DNA from: Flavobacteriaceae bacterium
Lineage (GTDB): Bacteria; Bacteroidota; Bacteroidia; Flavobacteriales; Flavobacteriaceae
Direction: 5' to 3'
Assembly (NCBI GenBank): GCA_009926065.1
Contig: RFPP01000003.1
Span: 31,537-95,536, forward strand
DNA: 64,000 nt
In this document: in pieces, positions 57,279 through 64,000 of the stretch
How the letters are laid out: every line of letters begins with the position of its first letter
Position numbering within the stretch: position 1 is the first letter of the stretch
The notes under the pieces: model-generated
What the model saw: the letters and a program-made list of their open reading frames with translations, nothing else
The model's database searches: none
What the model was told of the DNA's origin: nothing
Made by a program: the position numbers and the translations under genes

Positions 57279-57629
57279 TTAAAAATTCCATTTGATTGTA
57301 GAATTTTTAAAAATTTCAAAAATATAATCTGCTTCTGTCAATAAAATAAACAAAAGGTAGATTACTAAGAAAATAACTGGAACTACAACTACATTTCTAA
57401 GTATAGCTTTTTCGCCTTCCATGTGCATAAATGCCCAAACGATATAATAAGCTTTAAAAATAGTTAGGATATAGAAAATCCAATTTAGCAAATTCATTCC
57501 TAGAAAATGAGTCAAGTGTAATGATTCTGGTTTTATAATCCCTAAGAATACTTCTATAGTAGTTACCACTGATAACAAACCGAAAACAAACCAAATTCTT
57601 TTTGTGTTAGAAACGTGAACGTCTGACAT
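57279..57629 (-). CDS. Cytochrome C oxidase subunit IV family protein
   Basis: Three TM helices; KAYYIVWAFMHMEGEKAILRN; between COX III and SCO genes. Confidence 0.9.
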   Translation of the reverse strand: MSDVHVSNTKRIWFVFGLLSVVTTIEVFLGIIKPESLHLTHFLGMNLLNWIFYILTIFKAYYIVWAFMHMEGEKAILRNVVVVPVIFLVIYLLFILLTEADYIFEIFKNSTIKWNF

Positions 57630-57647
57630 AATATAAGTTTTGAAAAA

Positions 57648-58676
57648 TTAAACTAGATAGAAAACTGTAAATACGAATACCCAAACTAAATCGACAAAGT
57701 GCCAATATAATCCAACTTTTTCTACCATTTCATAGCTTCTTCTTTTCTCATAAGTTCCAAGGAGAACGTTAAAGAAAATGATGATATTAATTATAACTCC
57801 TGAAAATACGTGGAAACCGTGGAAACCGGTGATAAAGAAAAAGAAATCAGCAAATAATTTACTTCCGTATTCATTTCTTTTAAGGTTAGCTCCTTCAACA
57901 ACTAAAACAGCGCTTTCTAATCTGTGTTCAGATTCAGCTCTTGTAAGAATTGTTTTGTGTTTTATTTTATTTAAAGTAGGATTATTTTTTGGATCTGTTT
58001 TAGAAGCTTTATTGTCTTCATATATAACTTCGGTTCTAATTAATAATTCTGGATGGGCTTTGAAACCTGCTTGAACCTCGGCAACAGTATATGTTGGTAA
58101 TGCACTTTCTTCCATAAACCAATTACCTTTGTTTCTTGTTAATTGTTCTCTTTCTTTTGGTAGAGAAACAACAAAATCAGATAATTTTACTCTTTTCCCT
58201 GTATTGTCAACAAACTGTAGCAAGCTTCCTCCTTTTGTTTCGATAGCTCCGTATTCACCACGGATAAAGTTGGACCATTCCCAAGCTTGAGAGCCCACGA
58301 ATATTAAACCACCAATAATGGTTAAAAACATATAAAAAGTAACTTTTGCTTTATTCATTTGATGTCCTGCATCAACGGCTAAAACCATTGTTACAGAGGA
58401 AAAAATCAAAATAAAAGTCATTAATGCAACATAATACATTGGTGCAGAAACACCATGTAAAAAAGGAAAGTGTGTAAACACTTCGTCGGCTAATGGCCAA
58501 GTTTCAATAAATTTAAATCTAGAAAAACCATAAGCAGCTAAAAATCCAGAGAAGGTTAAGGCATCCGATACGATAAAAAACCACATCATTAATTTACCAT
58601 AACTAGCTCCCATTGGCTCATTTCCGCCACCCCAAGTATTTTCTTGACTATTTGCAGTAGTAACTGTCGATCCCAT
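57648..58676 (-). CDS. Cytochrome c oxidase subunit III with large central insertion
   Basis: SYGKLMMWFFIVSDALTFSGFLAAYG; FFFITGFHGFHVFSGVIINI; YWHFVDLVWVFVFTVFYL. Confidence 0.93.
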   Translation of the reverse strand: MGSTVTTANSQENTWGGGNEPMGASYGKLMMWFFIVSDALTFSGFLAAYGFSRFKFIETWPLADEVFTHFPFLHGVSAPMYYVALMTFILIFSSVTMVLAVDAGHQMNKAKVTFYMFLTIIGGLIFVGSQAWEWSNFIRGEYGAIETKGGSLLQFVDNTGKRVKLSDFVVSLPKEREQLTRNKGNWFMEESALPTYTVAEVQAGFKAHPELLIRTEVIYEDNKASKTDPKNNPTLNKIKHKTILTRAESEHRLESAVLVVEGANLKRNEYGSKLFADFFFFITGFHGFHVFSGVIINIIIFFNVLLGTYEKRRSYEMVEKVGLYWHFVDLVWVFVFTVFYLV

Positions 58677-58718
58677 ATATGTTATTCATTAAAAAGTTCC
58701 CAAATTTAAGCATTTTTC

Positions 58719-59300
58719 TTATTTAAAGAAATATATAAACAAAAACAAATATACCCAAAGAAAATCCAGAAAGTGCCAATACATTGCACCTAGCTCAATA
58801 CCAAGGGTTTGTGTTGAATTATATTTTTGTTTAAAATGATTATAAATTATTATAAATAGTGAAATTAGTCCTCCTGCAAGGTGAGCTAGGTGAACTATTG
58901 TTACAATATATAAAAAAGTGGTTGTAATTGAACTAGCACTTCCTGTAAAAAAATAACCGCTATCTACAATTTGACGAAAACCTACAAATTGAAGAATTAC
59001 AAATACAATTCCGAGCACAAAAGTAGCTAAAAGAAATGTAGTTGTAGCACTTCTTTTATCTTTTTGTATTGCTTTTTTTGCTAAATGAAAAGTGATACTA
59101 CAACTAAGTATTACTGCTGTGCTGAAGTAAAATGCACTTGGTAAATGAAAGTCTTTCACCCAATCAGTTCTAGATTTACTAACAACAAATGCACTTGTTA
59201 ATCCGGCAAACATCATAAACATGCTAACCATAGCAAACAAAAGAATCAATTTATATGATCTTGCGTTTCTTTCTTTAATTTCATTACTTGAGTTATTCAT
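58719..59300 (-). CDS. Heme-copper oxidase subunit III
   Basis: IVTIVHLAHLAGGLISLFIIIYN; LGAMYWHFLDFLWVYLFLFIYFF. Confidence 0.92.
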   Translation of the reverse strand: MNNSSNEIKERNARSYKLILLFAMVSMFMMFAGLTSAFVVSKSRTDWVKDFHLPSAFYFSTAVILSCSITFHLAKKAIQKDKRSATTTFLLATFVLGIVFVILQFVGFRQIVDSGYFFTGSASSITTTFLYIVTIVHLAHLAGGLISLFIIIYNHFKQKYNSTQTLGIELGAMYWHFLDFLWVYLFLFIYFFK

Positions 59301-59302
59301 AA

Positions 59303-60319
59303 TTATCGTAAAAATTTATCTAAAATATAAACTAATTGTAATAATGTAATGTAAGAAACGCTAACAATCATTAGCGTTTTAGCTGATTTAGCAGTTCTTG
59401 TTTGGTATAATTTAATTGCATAATAAAGCATCCAAAGTCCTAATAAAAAAACCACCAAAGCAGAAATTTTTGTTATAAAAAATTGACCTGTAAAACCTAA
59501 TGCTGGTAATAATGAAGAAATTATTAACCAAAGTGTATATAAAATTATTTGAAGTGAAGTAGAGTTATCTTTTTTTCCTGAAGGTAACATATAAAATCCT
59601 GCTTTTTCATAATCTTCATATAAAAACCATCCTATTGCCCAAAAATGAGGAAACTGCCAAAAGAACTGAATTAAAAATAAAGTTCCAGCTTCTATACCAA
59701 AGTTACCAGTTGCTGCAACCCATCCTAACATGAAAGGTATTGCTCCTGGAAATGCTCCAACAAAAACTGCGAGTGGGGTAATGGTTTTTAAGGGGGTATA
59801 AATACAAGTATATATAAAAATAGAAATAGCACCGAACATTGCTGTTTTTTCATTAATGGTATATAAAAGTATAATTCCAATAATAGTTAACAAAAATGCT
59901 ATTGATAGTGCGGTATTTGGGGTCATCCTCTTGGAAGGAACTGGTCGATTTTTAGTTCGGTCCATTAATAAATCGAGTTCAGTTTCAATTACTTGGTTGA
60001 ATGCGTTCGATGCTCCTACCATACAATATCCGCCAAATGTAAGTTTGAACAAAACCATCCAATTTAAGGAATGAATAGTATCAATTCCCAACATAAATCC
60101 TGCAAAAGAAGAAAAAACAACACTAATTGCCAATCTTGCTTTAGTGATTTCTAGAAAATCAATGTAAATAGATTTAAAGGAAAGTTTATTAGTTGTAGCG
60201 TTCAAAGCTGAATTGTTTGTTTTAAAACTGGTGCAAAGATACTTTAAAAAATCGCATTTCACAAAAGGAAAAGTATATAAAAAAATACTAAAAATATTAT
60301 TTTTTGGTAAAGAAATCAA
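59303..60319 (-). CDS. ctaB: Protoheme IX farnesyltransferase (true start probably internal to this ORF)
   Basis: GASNAFNQVIETELDLLMDRTKNRPVPSKRM; PLAVFVGAFPGAIPFMLGWVAATG. Confidence 0.95.
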   Translation of the reverse strand: MISLPKNNIFSIFLYTFPFVKCDFLKYLCTSFKTNNSALNATTNKLSFKSIYIDFLEITKARLAISVVFSSFAGFMLGIDTIHSLNWMVLFKLTFGGYCMVGASNAFNQVIETELDLLMDRTKNRPVPSKRMTPNTALSIAFLLTIIGIILLYTINEKTAMFGAISIFIYTCIYTPLKTITPLAVFVGAFPGAIPFMLGWVAATGNFGIEAGTLFLIQFFWQFPHFWAIGWFLYEDYEKAGFYMLPSGKKDNSTSLQIILYTLWLIISSLLPALGFTGQFFITKISALVVFLLGLWMLYYAIKLYQTRTAKSAKTLMIVSVSYITLLQLVYILDKFLR

Positions 60320-61059
60320 TAAGAAACTATTTCAGATTCGCCTCTTGAAATTAGTTTTGCAGATGAAGTTCCTATTCTTTTTACACCTAAACGAATAAGG
60401 TACATTACTTCCTCTCGATTTCTAACTCCCCCAGACGCTTTAATCGGTAATGGCGATGCATTTTCTAGCATCATAATTATTGAAGGAACAGTAGCACCGT
60501 TTGGCAAATTGTCTTTAGTTTTATAAAACCCCGTTGATGATTTCACAAAAACATTAGGATATACATCCTCTTTGAAATTGGAAATAACAACATTTTTTAT
60601 TAGTGTAGAAAGCTGGATTATTTGTTGGTTGTTTAGTGCTGCAACCTCAATAATCCATTTTATAGTTTTATTATTTTGAATGACAAATTGCGTACATTTT
60701 AGAATTTCTTTCTTTATAAGTGGAATGTTACCCTTTTTAAAAGCTTCGTAATTACAAACAAAATCCAAATCGTCAGCTCCATCAAGGATGGCTTTTTTTG
60801 CTTGGTTAATTTTTTTGGTATAACTTGAATTACCTTTTGGAAAATCAATAACGGTTCCAATAGTTACCTTTGAATTTTGGTCAACTATCATTTTTTTGGC
60901 TAATGTAACCACTTCGGGTCGAACCATAACCAACTTAAATTTTTCATCTATTGCTTCTTGAATAAAATTTACAATCAATTTGTTATTTTCAAGCTCACTA
61001 ATTCCCGCTTGTTCTGCGGTTTTTAAGTAGGTCGAATCCAAAAATGATTTTATATCCAT
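60316..61059 (-). CDS. deoC: Deoxyribose-phosphate aldolase
   Basis: GTVIDFPKGNSSYTKKINQAKKAILDGADDLDFVCNY; VKSSTGFYKT; IKASGGVRNREEVMYLIRLGVKRIGTSSA. Confidence 0.95.
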   Translation of the reverse strand: MDIKSFLDSTYLKTAEQAGISELENNKLIVNFIQEAIDEKFKLVMVRPEVVTLAKKMIVDQNSKVTIGTVIDFPKGNSSYTKKINQAKKAILDGADDLDFVCNYEAFKKGNIPLIKKEILKCTQFVIQNNKTIKWIIEVAALNNQQIIQLSTLIKNVVISNFKEDVYPNVFVKSSTGFYKTKDNLPNGATVPSIIMMLENASPLPIKASGGVRNREEVMYLIRLGVKRIGTSSAKLISRGESEIVSY

Positions 61060-61082
61060 AGATTTGAAAATACAGTTTTATA

Positions 61083-61463
61083 TTAAATTCTTTTGATATT
61101 TCTGAAATATTGAAATAATATCAAGGTTAATATTGCCGTAATGGCTCCTGAAATATTTGAAACTATATCCAACAAATCTCCATTTCTGGAGGTGGTAAAA
61201 GTTTGTTGAAAGAACTCTATTAAAATACCAAATACCAAGGATACAAAAAACAAAATTATAGGAGTACTATAATTGGTTGATTTCCTTTTTGAAAATAAAT
61301 ACAAATACCAAAGAAAAATAAATACAAGGTGAAATACAAAATGTACTATTTTATCTAAGTTGTTGATTTCAATTTTTGGCAATTCACTTGCTGGCTCTAA
61401 ACATAGGAGCAAAATAGAACAAGTCCAAATTATCGCAAGAGATAAATAGATGTTTTTACGCAC
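61083..61463 (-). CDS. VanZ family protein
   Basis: [56 protein letters not shown]. Confidence 0.92.
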   Translation of the reverse strand: MRKNIYLSLAIIWTCSILLLCLEPASELPKIEINNLDKIVHFVFHLVFIFLWYLYLFSKRKSTNYSTPIILFFVSLVFGILIEFFQQTFTTSRNGDLLDIVSNISGAITAILTLILFQYFRNIKRI

Positions 61464-61836
61464 CTATTAGTGCATTATATTCTTCACTTGATAATAAATT
61501 ATCCATTTCAGTGGCATCTGAATATCTAACTTTAACCATCCAACCTTTGCCGTAAGGGTCACTATTAACAGTGTCTGGACTAGACTCTAAATCTTCATTA
61601 AATTCGATAATTTCACCAGAAAGTGGTAAGAATAAATCAGAAACAGTTTTTACTGCTTCAACGGTACCAAAAACATCGTCTTTGGATAATGTTTGATCTA
61701 AAGTTTCTACTTCTACATAAACAATATCGCCTAATTCTTTTTGGGCAAAATCAGTGATACCTACGATTGCAATTTCACCATCAATGCTTACCCATTCGTG
61801 GTCTTTTGTGTACTTTAAATTTGAAGGAATATTCAT
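61456..61836 (-). CDS. gcvH: Glycine cleavage system H protein
   Basis: [59 protein letters not shown] (lipoylated K). Confidence 0.97.
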   Translation of the reverse strand: MNIPSNLKYTKDHEWVSIDGEIAIVGITDFAQKELGDIVYVEVETLDQTLSKDDVFGTVEAVKTVSDLFLPLSGEIIEFNEDLESSPDTVNSDPYGKGWMVKVRYSDATEMDNLLSSEEYNALIGA

Positions 61837-61899
61837 TTTATAAAATTATTATTTATTATTACTTTTCTACAAAGGTATTATTTACTATTATATTATCAA

Positions 61900-64000
61900 T
61901 TAATTTCCAAAATTATATCTAAGTGTAAATCCAGCCCTAATATTAGTCATAGGAAAAGAGGTTGAAACCACTGCTTTAGAGAAAGAATGGTCATAATAAA
62001 ATATTGTGGTTAAATTTTTACTTAAAGAATAATCGGCTGTTATTCTTGCTGACCAAAGATTCTGCCCTCCAGCTAATTGATTGTTGTTATAATCTAAATA
62101 ACGAACAATTGTTTGATTGTTTCTGTAGGAAAAGTCTCCTTTAATATTAATATCTCCTTTAAGTACCCCTTGTGCATTATCGGCAAATTTTGATGAAATT
62201 GCTACGTCTTTGAATCTGTAACCCATTCCAATTACATATTCTACACCGCTCACTTCAGTTAATAAATTATTGTCAAAACTCATTGACAAAGCTCGGTCTT
62301 TTTTCATTTCTGCTAAGAACTTCATTGAATTTTTTAGTTCAAAATCTATTCTAATCAAGGGATTAAATTGTTCAACAAGATTTGCATTTGCAATAATTGT
62401 CTTGGTTAAAAAATTTCCACCCTTATCAAATCCATTTGGATTTAGGTTGTAATCTAAATTTGATCTAAATGAATTTATTGTATAAGAAGCCCTGTAGCTA
62501 TGTTGAATTGAAAATCTTTTGAAGTTTTCTTTAAAAAATTCATACCTCATTAAACCATTATATTTTGCGGTCCAGTTTGGTATTGGAAAATCTCTAAATG
62601 CTGATAATGAAATTCCTTTTGCCGACTCGCCTATTTTATCACCTATTGCTCCAGTATAAGCCGCTAGAAAAGAGGGTAGCAAAACAGCTTGACTGTTTTT
62701 ACCAAACCCTACTGGATAACCTTCTGCATCCAACGGGAAAGTAGTAGAGTTATAATATTGCTCTGCTAATCTGTTAGCGATGATAATTCTATTTCCTCTA
62801 AAATCATCAAATGCCGATGACTGATTGATATCGCTGTTTCTAAATGCTGTTTTGATCATTATTGTTGAAATCGCAAAATTACCAGTATTATAGGGAGATC
62901 TTGAATTATATTGTCCTGAAGAAACATCAAATTGCTCTGAAAAATTATCAGCATAAGTTCTGTCAGCAATTAAATCAATTTTAAAATCTGGAAACAAATC
63001 AACATTTGCAGTTATGTTCAAGGTTTTATTAGTAACCTGTGTAAAATTCTGATTGAATTCAGGATAATTTGTTAACCAACCATTTTTGGCTGCCTCGTAT
63101 CTCACATCATCTTGAAAACCAAAAACGAATCCTAAGGTTGGTTTTGAAGTGCCTAAAAATCCCAAACCAGGAAGATATCCTGGTAATACTGTCCCTTTAT
63201 TTTCTGTGTAATTTACTTGAATATTTTTTACACTTGTTAATATTCCTTTAATTCCAGAAATGAAAACATTGTCATCGGAAACATTTTGTTGCCCTTGATT
63301 ATTGACTACTTTTTGCCCCGGAAGTGGAGCTTTATTTGGAATTTGTTGACTTGGTTTTTTAGTATTTTTTACTAATCCAATGTACCTGTAAAACGATTCC
63401 ATATTAAATGAAGTATTCAATTTCTGAGCTGCAGAATTTTGAATGGTGTTTCCTAAATTATAAATAGTACCATCATTGGCTTCAACGGAAGATAATGCTG
63501 CGGATGATTTTAACCAATTATAATTTCCTGTGTAGGAATAGGTAGATTTTACAAAACTGAATATTGGAATTTTATTGATTGGTAATTCATAATTCATAGT
63601 CAATTGTTGCGTATGTTGATTTGGGACACCAATATCAAAGTAATTATCCCAAATTGTGACGCTATTGTCTGGTATATTATTGTCATTTATATAATTTCTA
63701 ACAATATTATTTGACGATGCGGTGAAATTAAATTTTAGTGCTTTTGTCAAATTATAATTGAATCCATATTGGTAATTAAATAAATAATTTCTTCTGTATA
63801 AAGGGTCTAGTCCAATTCCTGCTACCTCAACTTGACGAAACTCCTGACGATTATATTGTCTTATAATATTCGTACTAAATGAAATATTAGTTGGTAAATA
63901 ATTAAAATTGAAATCACTTAATAACTTCCAATAATCACTTTTTTTGAAGATTCTTGTTTTTTTAAATGGTTCAAATGGTTTTGTTTGAAATGTATAAGCG
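61900..64000 (-). CDS. sprA: Cell-surface protein SprA (gliding/type IX secretion), C-terminal part; 5' end outside the window
   Basis: C-terminal TMNYELPINKIPIFSFVKSTYSYTGNYNWLKSS...; reading frame checked by eye and open from 63750 to the window edge; adjacent to gcvH-vanZ. Confidence 0.85.
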   Translation of the reverse strand, partial: AYTFQTKPFEPFKKTRIFKKSDYWKLLSDFNFNYLPTNISFSTNIIRQYNRQEFRQVEVAGIGLDPLYRRNYLFNYQYGFNYNLTKALKFNFTASSNNIVRNYINDNNIPDNSVTIWDNYFDIGVPNQHTQQLTMNYELPINKIPIFSFVKSTYSYTGNYNWLKSSAALSSVEANDGTIYNLGNTIQNSAAQKLNTSFNMESFYRYIGLVKNTKKPSQQIPNKAPLPGQKVVNNQGQQNVSDDNVFISGIKGILTSVKNIQVNYTENKGTVLPGYLPGLGFLGTSKPTLGFVFGFQDDVRYEAAKNGWLTNYPEFNQNFTQVTNKTLNITANVDLFPDFKIDLIADRTYADNFSEQFDVSSGQYNSRSPYNTGNFAISTIMIKTAFRNSDINQSSAFDDFRGNRIIIANRLAEQYYNSTTFPLDAEGYPVGFGKNSQAVLLPSFLAAYTGAIGDKIGESAKGISLSAFRDFPIPNWTAKYNGLMRYEFFKENFKRFSIQHSYRASYTINSFRSNLDYNLNPNGFDKGGNFLTKTIIANANLVEQFNPLIRIDFELKNSMKFLAEMKKDRALSMSFDNNLLTEVSGVEYVIGMGYRFKDVAISSKFADNAQGVLKGDINIKGDFSYRNNQTIVRYLDYNNNQLAGGQNLWSARITADYSLSKNLTTIFYYDHSFSKAVVSTSFPMTNIRAGFTLRYNFGN

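Overview
This is an AT-rich window from the core chromosome of a Flavobacterium-like (Bacteroidota) organism. It is dense with housekeeping genes: trxA, a dnaQ-like/dnaE fusion, hppA, pdhB, etfBA, thyA-folA, ubiE-porT, a TamL/BamA-like gene, fbaA, accD, purH, mreBCD-mrdA-rodA, pdxJ, nadK, uppS-bamA-ompH-ompH, murI, a PorP/SprF-like gene, a NifU-like gene, a DUF255 gene, tsaB, an RND adaptor with a TolC-like protein, a cytochrome oxidase subunit/assembly cluster with ctaB, deoC, gcvH, and the 3' part of sprA running off the right edge. I saw no rRNA, tRNA, CRISPR array, transposase or convincing prophage. The most interesting signal is non-coding: five dispersed ~65-85 bp intergenic copies (1586-1668, 12850-12916, 35743-35825, 47849-47917, 54956-55028) of one structured element. 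The five share the skeleton TAGCCXGAT..GGAAAT-(bulge)-hairpin-ATTG.A..G.AAGCX'GG..AGCTCC. The hairpin sequence differs between copies while pairing is kept, a one-nucleotide bulge sits at the same place in all five, and the CCXG/CX'GG helix changes in a compensatory way (C-G, T-A, A-T). All alignments were made by eye. No database search was run.
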